Of a DNA stretch of 64,000 nt, positions 8,546 to 16,886 are shown one piece after another. Below the pieces are notes generated by a model. The model had not been told where the DNA came from. It saw only the letters and a list, made by a program, of their open reading frames with translations, and did not search any database. The position numbers and the translations under genes are program-made. The stretch's first letter is position 1, and each line of letters opens with the position of its first letter. This DNA comes from Streptomyces aquilus (lineage in GTDB: Bacteria; Actinomycetota; Actinomycetes; Streptomycetales; Streptomycetaceae): the NCBI RefSeq assembly GCF_003955715.1, contig NZ_CP034463.1, positions 5,828,001 to 5,892,000 on the forward strand, read 5' to 3'.

Positions 8546-8767
8546 ATGGATCACCCGCCGGTGATAGACGAAGTCGAGTTGCGCATTCTGCGGTTGTTGT
8601 GTGAAGGCCTGGGGGAGGCCGCCATCGGGCGGCGAGTGGGCCTCGGGCACCGCACGGTTCAGCGCCGTATGCGAAATCTGATGACCCGCTGGCAGGTCAG
8701 CGGACGGGTCGCGCTGGGGGCTCGCGCCCAGGAACTGGGGCTGTTATCGGCGAGCGGCAAGGGGTGA
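8546..8767 (+). CDS. LuxR-type HTH mini-protein B, contains a TTA codon
   Basis: 73 residues. ATG 8546 is preferred over GTG 8444 because homology to the sister protein begins only at DEVELRILRLL and a G-rich ribosome-binding site precedes the ATG. Layout is as in protein A: HTH with IGRRVGLGHRTVQRRMRNL and the shared tail GRVALGARAQELGLL. Codon 67 (8744-8746) is TTA, the leucine codon read only by the developmentally controlled bldA tRNA in Streptomyces, so full-length product may appear only late in growth. A strong bidirectional terminator follows directly. Confidence 0.8.
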   Translation: MDHPPVIDEVELRILRLLCEGLGEAAIGRRVGLGHRTVQRRMRNLMTRWQVSGRVALGARAQELGLLSASGKG

Positions 8768-8772
8768 GCCGA

Positions 8773-8821
8773 CGACATCGAGGAAGGGGCCCGGCATCCG
8801 CCGGGCCCCTTCCTCGATGTC
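8773..8821. terminator. Bidirectional terminator, 22-bp perfect stem
   Basis: GACATCGAGGAAGGGGCCCGG and its exact complement flank a 5-nt loop (ATCCG). The hairpin lies between the convergent ends of the HTH gene (8767) and the exported-protein gene (8834) and can serve both. Confidence 0.9.
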
Positions 8822-8833
8822 AGCGTCGCACCG

Positions 8834-9271
8834 TCATCCGCAGTGGACCCGGTTCAGGCTCCGGCCCGCCCACACGCCTCCGTTGTCCTCGGCCCCGCTG
8901 AGGTCGATGCAGTGCCCGTTGGTCGAGGTCACCGAGACCGGCCCGGCGTAGTACTTGTACGCGCCGTAGTCGAGCTTGTTGTTGCTGCTCCCGGAGATGT
9001 TGATGCCCACTTCCATGTAGTGGGTCGTGCCGTAGTACTTCTTCGCCAGCAGCACGGCACAGTTGGTGCCGCCGTTCGCCGAGGAGTAGTACAGCCGCAG
9101 CTGCGCCCACACCTCGCCGGTCGCGGGTGTGTTGTACGTGTCGATCAGCGTCCCCGGACAGCCGTACTCGGCGGCTGCCTCCGGGGCGGCGAAGGCGCCG
9201 GGGGCCGTGGCCATGCTGAGGCCGGTGAACGACAGTGCGAGGGCGGCCGTGGTCGCGAGAGTTCTGCGCAT
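8834..9271 (-). CDS. Small exported protein, spore-associated protein A-like
   Basis: 145 residues from ATG 9271; GTG 9280 in the same frame is possible, but its spacing to AAGGGA is too short. The signal peptide MRRTLATTAALALSFTG ends near GAFAAPEA. The mature part of about 115 residues is rich in Tyr, Gly and Ser with three Cys pairs possible (GCPGTLID, GTNCAVLL, GHCIDL). The pattern CPGTLID...GGTNCAVLL...YKYYAGPVSV resembles the secreted spore-associated protein A family of Streptomyces, recognised from memory and not by search. Function is unknown. It is followed by a shared terminator. Confidence 0.7.
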   Translation of the reverse strand: MRRTLATTAALALSFTGLSMATAPGAFAAPEAAAEYGCPGTLIDTYNTPATGEVWAQLRLYYSSANGGTNCAVLLAKKYYGTTHYMEVGINISGSSNNKLDYGAYKYYAGPVSVTSTNGHCIDLSGAEDNGGVWAGRSLNRVHCG

Positions 9272-9322
9272 GGTCGTCACGCTTCCCTTCTTCTCTTCTG
9301 TCGGGCCAGGGGATGACGGAGG

Positions 9323-9718
9323 TCAGGCGACACCGTGGCAGTTCGAGACGGCATTGGAACCGAAGTCGATTCCGCCCGTGGTGGTGCCGTCCCAGTTGCC
9401 GAGCCAGGCGTTGATGACGACGCTCGTCCCCTCGGCGATGTCGAGGTCGACGTCGCGGACGCCGCCGTCCGCGCCCATCCGGTTCCAGTAGAAGTAGTGA
9501 CCGTCGCCGTAGATCTCGATTCCGCCGATGGCGGAGTGCCCGTCGGCGAATACGTCGTCGACCAGGAGATGTTCGCCGTACGCCTTGAACGTGGCCTTGG
9601 CGCCGCCGTTGTCGGAGTAGTCGGTGCAGTCCGTCTCGGCCCCGGCGGTCGCGGTCATGCCGATGGTGAGCGCCGCCATGATCGGAAGTACGGCCGCGGC
9701 GCGTGCGAGCTTGCGCAT
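9323..9718 (-). CDS. Small exported protein, unknown family
   Basis: 131 residues. The signal peptide (MRKLARAAAVLPIMAALTIG) has a probable cut after TATAGA. The mature protein of about 105 residues is acidic and Gly/Asp-rich with two cysteines, one near each end (TDCTDYSD and SNCHGVA), which probably form a disulphide. Alternating short hydrophobic segments (VVINAWLGNW, GGIEIYGDGHYFYW) suggest a beta-sandwich. No family is recognised. It is 51 bp upstream of the spore-associated-like gene on the same strand and may share its transcript. Confidence 0.7.
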   Translation of the reverse strand: MRKLARAAAVLPIMAALTIGMTATAGAETDCTDYSDNGGAKATFKAYGEHLLVDDVFADGHSAIGGIEIYGDGHYFYWNRMGADGGVRDVDLDIAEGTSVVINAWLGNWDGTTTGGIDFGSNAVSNCHGVA

Positions 9719-9764
9719 GGGAATACCCCTTCGTGCTCTCGTGGTGGTTCCGTCGGTTTCTGGT

Positions 9765-10394
9765 TCAGCCCTGGTGGCAGGAGGCCGAGATCACCAGTCG
9801 TGGCCTCAGGTCCGCCGAGTAGGGAGTGCCGGCCGCGGGGGTCTGCCCGCAGACCTCGTAGGACCAACTACGCTCCTTGGACACGGCTTTGCCGCTGATG
9901 TCCACGTGGATGTGCCGCGGTGCGTAGCCCGCCAGCACGAGCTGGTCGGCGGCCTTGCGGAGCTGTGTGCCCACGACGTTCGGCGTCGCGTCGGCTTTTG
10001 CGTCGGCTTTCGCCTCGGCGCCGACTTCTCGGGGACAGGTCTCGGAATTCCGGACCGCGAAGAGGATCACCGCGCTGAGGTTCGGTTTCTCCTTCTCGAA
10101 GCAGACCTTGAATTTCTTCGCGTGAGCCGGACTCACAAATCGGTTCAGGCCTGTCGCATCGCGGAGCGAGAACCCTTTGCGGTCGTCCGCTGTTTTCCGC
10201 ATGGCGATGTCGAGCGGGCCCTTGGCCGGATGGACAGGGGATTCGGTTTCCTCATGCGCCGCGACCGGTTTCCCGCGTTCTTCACCGGCCGTGCCCGAGC
10301 CGCAGGCGGTGACACCGGCCAGAATCGCCAGCGCGGCCGCCGGACCGGCCAGGAATCCACGTATTCGCCTCTCGGAGATGTCCGGGAATCCCAT
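9765..10394 (-). CDS. Lipoprotein with C-terminal PASTA-like domain
   Basis: 209 residues. After a polar start, the hydrophobic segment FLAGPAAALAILAG leads to VTAC, a lipobox with Cys near residue 31, so the protein is probably lipid-anchored outside the membrane. The last 70 residues (TPNVVGTQLRKAADQLVLAGY, then alternating strands ending VISASC) follow the outline of a PASTA domain, the module that binds peptidoglycan in PBPs and PknB-type kinases. The middle is charged with an AEAKADAKADA linker. It belongs to a run of three small exported proteins on the minus strand. A wall-associated role is inferred. Confidence 0.65.
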   Translation of the reverse strand: MGFPDISERRIRGFLAGPAAALAILAGVTACGSGTAGEERGKPVAAHEETESPVHPAKGPLDIAMRKTADDRKGFSLRDATGLNRFVSPAHAKKFKVCFEKEKPNLSAVILFAVRNSETCPREVGAEAKADAKADATPNVVGTQLRKAADQLVLAGYAPRHIHVDISGKAVSKERSWSYEVCGQTPAAGTPYSADLRPRLVISASCHQG

Positions 10395-10452
10395 GAATCA
10401 CTCCTCCCCTCCTGCGCGTGATGGTCAGAGGATCATCGCGGCAATTGCGGAG

Positions 10453-10917
10453 TCAAGGGCATGGACGGTGCCCGAGTTGGGGGATTGCTGAGTAATTCTG
10501 CGCCTTCGTGGCCGTCTCGCGTGGCGCGCTTTCCGCGCGTGTTCTCCGGTCGGCCGGAGGGGGTGCCTGCCCGGTCCGCACCGCCGCGGCCCGCACGATC
10601 ACGGCGGCCCAGTCGGACTCACCCGGGCCCGCGAGTCCGCCCCGCGTGACGGCCCGGTGCAGCCGTCGCCACACCTCGGCCCCCGTCCAGGCGGTGAAGC
10701 GGCGGTGCGCGGTCGCCGGCGAGACCCCGAGCCAGGGCGGCAGCAGCCGCCAGGCGCATCCGCTGGTCAGCACGTACACCACCGCGGTGAGCACCGCGCG
10801 CTCGTCGACGGGGGCGGTGCCCCCGCCCTGCCTGCGGGACGCGAACGCCGGCAGCAACGGCTCGGTCAGGGCCCACAGCTCGTCGGAGACCAGTCGTCGG
10901 GAAAGATCGCCAGCCAT
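10453..10917 (-). pseudogene. IS5-family transposase, N-terminal remnant
   Basis: The ORF reads MAGDLSRRLVSDELWALTEP through SGCAWRLLPPWLG to AVIVRAAAVRTG, the DUF4096-type N-terminal part of IS5-group transposases common in Streptomyces. Intact proteins continue with the catalytic DDE core; here homology stops near 10570 and about 40 unrelated residues follow. A longer ORF start at 10980 adds nothing family-like. No terminal inverted repeats or target duplication were recognised. It is a decayed insertion at the junction between the accessory genes (2.6-10.4 kb) and the conserved PBP-wblA segment. Confidence 0.75.
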
Positions 10918-11042
10918 GCGCACCATCGTCGTCGGCGCCACATGAGACGGCGACGGACCGGCCGAAGTTGTCGTAATCACGCCAGCACCGACGGGCCGGG
11001 GCAGGCACGAAGAAGGGGCCCGCCATGTCCAACTGACGGACC

Positions 11043-11096
11043 CCTTCTCAGGATCACGGTCCTTCTCAGGATCACGGTCCTTCTCAGGACCACGGT
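11043..11096 (+). repeat. 18-bp tandem repeat, 3 copies
   Basis: CCTTCTCAGGATCACGGT occurs three times head to tail (11043, 11061, 11079), the last copy with one or two changes. It lies between the transposase remnant and the PBP gene terminator. The CCCCTTCT at its left edge can also pair with AGAAGGGG near 11010, making a terminator-like hairpin. Confidence 0.9.
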
Positions 11097-11105
11097 CGCC
11101 GGTGT

Positions 11106-11128
11106 CCCGGCCGGCCTGCTCGGCCGGG
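11106..11128 (-). terminator. Terminator of the PBP gene
   Basis: Inverted repeat CCCGGCCG / CGGCCGGG with a 7-nt loop, just beyond the TAA stop of the PBP gene on the minus strand. Confidence 0.6.
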
Positions 11129-11132
11129 CTTC

Positions 11133-13406
11133 TTACCCGCGTCGGCCGCCGTTGCCGTTGCCGTTGTTCCCCTGGAACAGGTTCTCCGGGATCGAGATCG
11201 TCGGGTTCGGGAACGTGCCTCCGTCGGTGCCGCCGTCGCCGGTGCCGCCGTTGTTGCCGTCTCCGTTGTTCCCGTCTCCGTTGCCGTTGCCGTCGCCGTT
11301 CCCGTTGCCGTCACCGGGGTCCGGGTTGTTGTGCTCCGGGATCTCGACGTAGTTGAACCCGGGGGCGTCCTTGCCCGCGAGGGCGCCGGTCATGGCGTCC
11401 TTCCAGATCGGGCCCGGGACCTTGCCGCCGTAGACGAGGTCGTAGTACTCGCCGCCGATGGAGATCTGATGCATCTCGACCTTCTGGGTGGCGCTGCCGA
11501 CCCAGACCGCGCCCGAGAGGTTCGGCGTGTAGCCGACGAACCAGGCGTTCTTGCGGGAGTCCGTCGTACCCGTCTTACCGGCGTTCTGGCGGTCGGTGAG
11601 GCCCGCCGTCTTGCCGGTGCCGGAGTCGACCACGCCCTTGAGGAGCTGGTTGATGGTGTCCGCGGTCGTCTCGGACATCGCCCGCGAGCAGGTCGACTTG
11701 GGGACCTCCAGCGACTTCTTCTGCTGGCCGACCTTCTGGGTGATCGACTCGATGGCGACCGGCGTGCAGTACATGCCGCGGGAGGCGAAGGCGGCGTACG
11801 CGCTCGCCATCGTCAGCGGGGAGATGCCCTTGGAGCCCAGGGCGATGGCCGGGACCTCGGGCAGCTTGTCGCCGTTGCCCTGGACGACCTGGAGCTTGTT
11901 GGTCATGTTGACCACCGGGCACAGGCCGATGTCGGAGATCATCTGCACGAAGTAGGTGTTGACCGACAGCTCCATCGCCTTGCGCAGACGGTAGGGGCCG
12001 CGCTCCGAATCCGACTCGTTCTCCAGCTTCTCGCCGTTGGTGTTGACCCACGGCTTGCTGTCGCAGGTCTGGACGGGGCTCGGGTACTCCATCTGGTACG
12101 GCGACGAGTACTCCTGGTCGGCCGGGCGGCCCTCCTCCAGCGCGGCCGCCGCGACGAACGGCTTGAACGTCGAACCCGTCGGGAAGCCGAAGTTGGAGCC
12201 GCCCATGCCGTAGTTGACCGAGTAGTTGATCACGGTCTCGTGCTGCTTGGCGTTGGTGCCGTACGGCTTCGACTGCCCCATCGCCACGATCTTGCCGGTG
12301 CCGGGCTCGACGAGGGTGGCCGCGGCGGCGACCTTGTCCGACTTGTAGACGTGGTCCTTGAGCGAGGCCTGGACCGAGTCCTGCGCCTGCGGATCGAGGG
12401 TGGTCCTGATCGTCAGACCGCCCTGGTTCCAGATCTTGGCGCGCTCCTCCTTGGTCTTGCCGAAGACCGGGTCGGTGAGGAAGACGTTACGCACGTAGTC
12501 GCAGAAGAAGCCGGCGCCGTCGACCGCGGTGATGCAGCCGTTGCGCGGCTTGCTGACCTTCAGGCCCAGCTTCTCCTGCTGCGCCTTGGCGGCCTCGGCC
12601 CGCGAGATGTCGCCGACCTCGGCCATGCGCTGGAGCACCACATTGCGGCGCTTGGTGGCCTCCGCCTCGTCGTTGACCGGGTCGTACCGGCTCGGCGACT
12701 GGACGATGCCGGCGAGCAGCGCCGACTGGGCGAGGGTGAGGTCCTTGGCGGACGTGGAGAAGTAGCGCTGGGCGGCGGCCTCGATGCCGTAGGCCTGCTG
12801 GCCGAAGAACGTGATGTTCAGGTAGTTCTCGAGGATCTTCTTCTTGCCCAGCTCCTCCTCGACCTGGATCGCGTACTTCAGTTCGCGGATCTTGCGGCCG
12901 ATGGTCTGCTGGGTGGCCTGGGCGACCTTGGTGGGGTCGTCGCCCGCCTCCTCCACGAAGACGTTCTTCACGTACTGCTGGGTGAGGGTGGACGCGCCCT
13001 GGGCCACCCCGCCGCTCTGGGCGTTCTGGTTGAGGGCGCGCAGCACGCCCTTCAGGTCCACCGCGCCGTGCTGGTAGAAGCGCGAGTCCTCGATCGCGAC
13101 GATCGCCTTCTGCATGTACGGCGAGATGTCCTTGAGCTCCACCACCGTGCGGTCACGGGAGTAGACCGTGGCGATGGTGCCGCCCTTGGCGTCGAGGATC
13201 GTGGTGCGCTGGCTCAGCGGTGGCGTCTTCAGATTGGCCGGGAGTTCGTCGAAGCTCTCGACCGACCCCTTGGCCGCGAGTCCGAGCGCGCCGACGGCGG
13301 GCAGGGCGATGCCGGCCAGCACCGCACCCGAGAGCACGCTGACACCGAGGAACTTCGCGGCCTGCTGGGTGGCGGAGAGACCGCCACCGGAGCGCTTCTT
13401 CGACAT
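11133..13406 (-). CDS. Class A penicillin-binding protein (transglycosylase/transpeptidase)
   Basis: 757 residues, polymerising and cross-linking peptidoglycan at the outer face of the membrane. There is one N-terminal membrane helix (residues 20-46). The glycosyltransferase (GT51) domain shows catalytic Glu106 in EDSRFYQHGAVD and GASTLTQQ at 137-144. The transpeptidase domain shows STFK at 412-415 (acyl-Ser412), SVN at 481-483 and KTGT at 611-614. All key residues are present. The last 60 residues are a low-complexity Gly/Asn/Asp tail. The gene is divergent from wblA, as in other Streptomyces and at ponA2/whiB4 in mycobacteria. No PASTA domain is seen. Confidence 0.95.
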   Translation of the reverse strand: MSKKRSGGGLSATQQAAKFLGVSVLSGAVLAGIALPAVGALGLAAKGSVESFDELPANLKTPPLSQRTTILDAKGGTIATVYSRDRTVVELKDISPYMQKAIVAIEDSRFYQHGAVDLKGVLRALNQNAQSGGVAQGASTLTQQYVKNVFVEEAGDDPTKVAQATQQTIGRKIRELKYAIQVEEELGKKKILENYLNITFFGQQAYGIEAAAQRYFSTSAKDLTLAQSALLAGIVQSPSRYDPVNDEAEATKRRNVVLQRMAEVGDISRAEAAKAQQEKLGLKVSKPRNGCITAVDGAGFFCDYVRNVFLTDPVFGKTKEERAKIWNQGGLTIRTTLDPQAQDSVQASLKDHVYKSDKVAAAATLVEPGTGKIVAMGQSKPYGTNAKQHETVINYSVNYGMGGSNFGFPTGSTFKPFVAAAALEEGRPADQEYSSPYQMEYPSPVQTCDSKPWVNTNGEKLENESDSERGPYRLRKAMELSVNTYFVQMISDIGLCPVVNMTNKLQVVQGNGDKLPEVPAIALGSKGISPLTMASAYAAFASRGMYCTPVAIESITQKVGQQKKSLEVPKSTCSRAMSETTADTINQLLKGVVDSGTGKTAGLTDRQNAGKTGTTDSRKNAWFVGYTPNLSGAVWVGSATQKVEMHQISIGGEYYDLVYGGKVPGPIWKDAMTGALAGKDAPGFNYVEIPEHNNPDPGDGNGNGDGNGNGDGNNGDGNNGGTGDGGTDGGTFPNPTISIPENLFQGNNGNGNGGRRG

Positions 13407-13880
13407 GGGGGCAGCCTAATCCGTACTCATGAGCGTTCGACGAAGTGCACAGGCCGTTTCGAGCGCATGGCAAAGAGAGGGCCTACCTTCTCATTCGCCG
13501 GACACGCGCGCAGGCCTTGGCCTAAGCTGCTCTCAACTGTCACAGCAGTGCGGCCACGTATCAATACGTCCGGCGACCCCGAATCGTTCCGGAGGTTCCC
13601 CGACTTTCTGGTGGGGGCGTGTCCGAATCCGCCTTGTGTGTCACCTGGTGCCCGTTGTGACTCAACAGAACTGTCCCGCTTTGCCGGGATGGTCGCGCAT
13701 GTCGCGGGCTCACTCCCCCGGGTGATCTGCCGCTTACGCATAGTCCGTTCGGGCCATTCAAGATTGGGCCCGAAGGGGGTGTTGCGCTGTGCCCACCTTC
13801 CGTAACGTCCTCAACTGGCGGCGGTGAATATGCCGCTGCCGCCGTGGGGGAGCCTCGATTCGGGAGAGGACGGCGCCGGT
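13407..13880. promoter_or_regulatory. Long divergent region upstream of wblA and the PBP gene
   Basis: 474 bp without a convincing gene. It has lower GC than its surroundings and contains a hairpin TTCGGGCC / GGCCCGAA (13748-13774) about 105 bp upstream of the wblA start. The length suggests a long untranslated wblA leader or several promoters; I cannot place -10/-35 boxes reliably. Confidence 0.55.
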
Positions 13881-14219
13881 ATGGGCTGGGTAACCGACTG
13901 GAGTGCGCAGGCGGCCTGCCGCACTACCGATCCGGATGAACTGTTCGTTCAAGGAGCAGCGCAGAACAGGGCCAAGGCGGTGTGCACCGGATGCCCGGTG
14001 CGGACCGAGTGCCTGGCCGATGCGCTCGACAACCGCGTCGAGTTCGGCGTGTGGGGAGGCATGACGGAGCGGGAGCGCCGCGCACTGCTGCGCAGGCGGC
14101 CAACGGTCACTTCGTGGCGCCGGCTTCTGGAGACAGCGCGCCTGGAGTACGAACGAGGGGTCGGCATCCTGCCCCTCGACGACGACGAGGTGTACGAGAA
14201 CTTCGCGGCGGTGGGCTGA
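13881..14219 (+). CDS. wblA: WblA, WhiB-like iron-sulphur regulator
   Basis: 112 residues from ATG 13881; an in-frame GTG at 13824 would add 19 residues not found in WblA. The four cluster-binding cysteines are Cys13, Cys35, Cys38 and Cys44 (C-X21-C-X2-C-X5-C), followed by the WhiB turn GVWGG and a basic segment RERRALLRRRP. WblA is a global developmental regulator in Streptomyces, needed for aerial hyphae to proceed to sporulation and generally repressing antibiotic production; its mycobacterial counterpart by position is WhiB4. It is divergent from the PBP gene and convergent with the ATPase pair. Confidence 0.96.
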   Translation: MGWVTDWSAQAACRTTDPDELFVQGAAQNRAKAVCTGCPVRTECLADALDNRVEFGVWGGMTERERRALLRRRPTVTSWRRLLETARLEYERGVGILPLDDDEVYENFAAVG

Positions 14220-14228
14220 GCCCACCGC
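14208..14228. terminator. Hairpin spanning the wblA stop codon
   Basis: Perfect 9-bp inverted repeat GCGGTGGGC / GCCCACCGC with the TGA stop as its 3-nt loop. It is a likely terminator between convergent genes. Confidence 0.55.
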
Positions 14229-14294
14229 GGCTCGGCCGGCGGTCCGGCTCAGTCGCAGTACGGCTCAGCCGTCGGTGTCGCCGTCGGTCCGGCT

Positions 14295-15602
14295 TCAGTC
14301 GTCGGTGGTCTCGGGCAGCTCCGGCCGACCGGCCGCGAGCCGTGCCCCGATGTCCCGCAGCCCCGCGAGGTCATGGACGTCGCCGGGCAGCGCGGCCACC
14401 TCTGCCACCGCCACCTCGGGGTGGAGCGCGGTGAAGCGGTCGCGCGTGCGCTGCTCGCGGGAGAGCAGCTGCATACGCTCGGCATGCAGCCTCAGCAGGC
14501 CTGCGGTGAGTTGTGGGACGGTGCGGTTCGAGGTGGGGGAACCTGAACTGCCGTCTGTGTCGGGAGAGTTACGAACACCAGCTTTCCCGTCCTCCTGATC
14601 GACAATGCGGGACTCCTCAAGATTTTCCGCGGCGTGGTCGCCCATGAGGTCGAGCTCTTCCGCGGCGGCGAGTGCCCGCTCGGCCGACAGCCGGGCGGCG
14701 CCGCTGCCGTGGACCCGGTTGAGCACCAGTCCCGCCAGCGGCATGTCCTCGGCCGCGAGCCGCTCCACGAAGTAGGCGGCCTCGCGCAGGGCGTCCCGCT
14801 CGGGCGCGGCGACCACCAGGAAGGCGGTCCCGGGCGCCTGGAGCAGCTTGTACGTGGCGTCAGCGCGCGTACGGAAGCCGCCGAAGGTCGTGTCCATCGC
14901 GGAGACGAACGTCTGGACGTCCTTGAGCAGCTGGCCCCCCAGCAGCTTGCCGAGGGTGCCGGTCATCATCGACATCCCGACGTTGAGGAACTTCATCCCC
15001 GCGCGGCCGCCCAGTTTGGCCGGGGCGGTGAGCAGCCGGATCAGCCGGCCGTCGAGGAAGGACCCCAGCCGCTTGGGCGCGTCCAGGAAGTCCAGCGCGG
15101 ACCGGGACGGCGGGGTGTCGACGACGATCAGGTCCCACTCGTCCCGCGCGCGAAGCTGCCCCAGCTTCTCCATCGCCATGTACTCCTGCGTGCCCGCGAA
15201 GCCCGCCGAGAGCGACTGGTAGAAGGGGTTGCCCAGGATCACGGAGGCCCGCGCGGGGTCCGCGTGCGCCTCGACGATCTCGTCGAAGGTGCGCTTCATG
15301 TCGAGCATCATCGCGTGCAGCTCGCCGGCGCCCTCGACGCCCTTCACCCGGCGCGGGGTGTTGTCCAACGAGTCGATCCCCATGGACTGGGCGAGCCGGC
15401 GGGCCGGGTCGATGGTCAGCACGACCACCTTGCGGCCCCGCTCGGCGGCCCGCAGCCCCAGCGCCGCCGCGGTCGTGGTCTTGCCGACGCCGCCCGAGCC
15501 GCAGCACACCACGATGCGGGTCGCCGGGTCGTCGAGCAGGGGGTCGAGATCGAGCACACGCGCGGGGGAGAGGCGGTGCTGCCGCTCGGCGTCCGGGCTC
15601 AT
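14295..15602 (-). CDS. ArsA/GET3-like ATPase, second gene of pair
   Basis: 435 residues. The P-loop is CGSGGVGKTTTAAA near residue 34; the first (signature) lysine of the deviant Walker A motif is replaced by Ser, although the main Lys and Thr remain. Switch-like DPARRLAQSMG and VDTPPS (Walker B) follow. The C-terminal third is charged and helical, ending ELPETTDD. It pairs with the next ATPase through a 4-bp overlap (ATGA), and the two products may form a heterodimer, as is common for these actinobacterial anion-transport-ATPase homologues (Rv3679/Rv3680 position). No membrane partner is nearby. The cargo is unknown. Confidence 0.85.
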   Translation of the reverse strand: MSPDAERQHRLSPARVLDLDPLLDDPATRIVVCCGSGGVGKTTTAAALGLRAAERGRKVVVLTIDPARRLAQSMGIDSLDNTPRRVKGVEGAGELHAMMLDMKRTFDEIVEAHADPARASVILGNPFYQSLSAGFAGTQEYMAMEKLGQLRARDEWDLIVVDTPPSRSALDFLDAPKRLGSFLDGRLIRLLTAPAKLGGRAGMKFLNVGMSMMTGTLGKLLGGQLLKDVQTFVSAMDTTFGGFRTRADATYKLLQAPGTAFLVVAAPERDALREAAYFVERLAAEDMPLAGLVLNRVHGSGAARLSAERALAAAEELDLMGDHAAENLEESRIVDQEDGKAGVRNSPDTDGSSGSPTSNRTVPQLTAGLLRLHAERMQLLSREQRTRDRFTALHPEVAVAEVAALPGDVHDLAGLRDIGARLAAGRPELPETTDD

Positions 15603-16594
15603 GACATCCCCTGCTTCCGCAGTTCCTTGGCCAGTTGGTACAAGCCCGCCAGGTCCATGCCCTCGGCGAGCAGCGGCAGCTCATGCAGCGGCAGGCCCAG
15701 TTCGCCGAGCACCGCGCGCTGTTCGTGCTCCAGCGCGTACCGCTCGGCGTACTCCTCGGCCTGGGCCAGGAGGGGGTCCACCAGCCGCTCGGCATGCCCG
15801 CCGCGCCGCGCCCCGCCGAGTCCCGCGGCGGACAGCGACTGCGCGAAGGAAGAACGAGCCGTGCCGCGTACGAGTTCCAGCTCGGCCGCGTCCAACACCT
15901 CCGGGCGCACCATGTTCACGATGACCCGGCCCACCGGCAGCTTCGCCGCCCGCAGCTCGGCGATGCCGTCCGCGGTCTCCTGGACGGGCATCTCCTCCAG
16001 GAGCGTCACCAGGTGCACGGCCGTCTCCGGCGACTTCAGCACCCGCATCACGGCCTGCGCCTGATTGTGTATGGGCCCTATCTTGGCGAGCCCCGCCACT
16101 TCGTCGTTCACGTTCAGGAAGCGGGTGATGCGCCCGGTGGGCGGCGCGTCCATCACGACGTAGTCGTAGGCGAACCGCCCGGACTTCTCCTTGCGGCGCA
16201 CCGCTTCGCACGCCTTGCCGGTCAGGAGCACGTCCCTGAGGCCGGGTGCGATGGTGGTGGCGAAGTCGATGGCGCCGAGCTTCTTCAGGGCGCGGCCCGC
16301 GCCGCCGAGTTTGTAGAACATCTGGAGGTAGTCCAGAAGGGCCAGTTCGGGGTCGATGGCGAGGGCGTACACCTCCCCGCCGCCGGGTGCTACCGCGATC
16401 TTCCGTTCCTCATAGGGCAATGCCTCCGTCTCGAAGAGCTGTGCGATGCCCTGCCGGCCCTCGACCTCGACGAGAAGCGTGCGCTTCCCCTCCTCGGCCA
16501 GGGCCAGCGCGAGGGCTGCGGCCACCGTGGTCTTACCGGTTCCGCCCTTGCCGCTGACGACCTGGAGCCTGCTCACGTCTTCGAGCGTAACCAC
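15599..16594 (-). CDS. ArsA/GET3-like ATPase, first gene of pair
   Basis: 331 residues. It carries a canonical deviant Walker A (SGKGGTGKTT, residues 14-23), Walker B-type VVMDAPPTGR near 155, and a C-terminal helical domain (LLAQAEEYAERYALEHEQRAV). This partner keeps the signature lysine that its downstream neighbour lacks, so in a heterodimer the two sites would not be equal. It overlaps the downstream ATPase gene by 4 bp and is presumably translationally coupled. It is divergent from the DUF4177/RidA operon with a 133-bp spacer that contains the DnaA-box-like TGTGGATAA at 16620-16628. Confidence 0.88.
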   Translation of the reverse strand: MVTLEDVSRLQVVSGKGGTGKTTVAAALALALAEEGKRTLLVEVEGRQGIAQLFETEALPYEERKIAVAPGGGEVYALAIDPELALLDYLQMFYKLGGAGRALKKLGAIDFATTIAPGLRDVLLTGKACEAVRRKEKSGRFAYDYVVMDAPPTGRITRFLNVNDEVAGLAKIGPIHNQAQAVMRVLKSPETAVHLVTLLEEMPVQETADGIAELRAAKLPVGRVIVNMVRPEVLDAAELELVRGTARSSFAQSLSAAGLGGARRGGHAERLVDPLLAQAEEYAERYALEHEQRAVLGELGLPLHELPLLAEGMDLAGLYQLAKELRKQGMS

Positions 16595-16727
16595 TCGGCG
16601 TGCGCGTCAAGCAGCAGGCTGTGGATAAGCGCCGAAGACGGCCGGAGCCCGTGGGCAGCGACGGCGAGGGTGGCGACGGCGGCGACGGCCGGGAAGCCGG
16701 GTCGGGCCAGCGGCTAGAGTCGGCCAC

Positions 16728-16886
16728 ATGACCAAGTGGGAATACGCGACTGTGCCGCTGCTCGTGCACGCGACGAAGCAGATTCTGGACACCTGGGGCG
16801 AGGACGGCTGGGAGCTCGTCCAGGTCGTGCCCGGGCCGAACAACCCCGAGCAGCTGGTGGCCTACCTCAAGCGGGAGAAGGCGTGA
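16728..16886 (+). CDS. Small DUF4177-like protein (52 residues)
   Basis: ATG 16728 to TGA 16886. The sequence MTKWEYATVPLLVHATKQIL, then DTWGEDGWELVQVVPG and a lysine-rich end, matches the DUF4177 pattern (WEY, then GxxGWELV). These are short soluble proteins of unknown role. It is the first gene of a tightly packed operon; its TGA overlaps the GTG start of the RidA-family gene by 4 bp (GTGA). The same arrangement is conserved next to crp and the ATPase pair in other actinobacteria. Confidence 0.85.
   Translation: MTKWEYATVPLLVHATKQILDTWGEDGWELVQVVPGPNNPEQLVAYLKREKA

Noticed and set aside
10453..10980. Intact insertion sequence
   Set aside because: Only the N-terminal transposase part is present; the DDE core and terminal repeats are missing.
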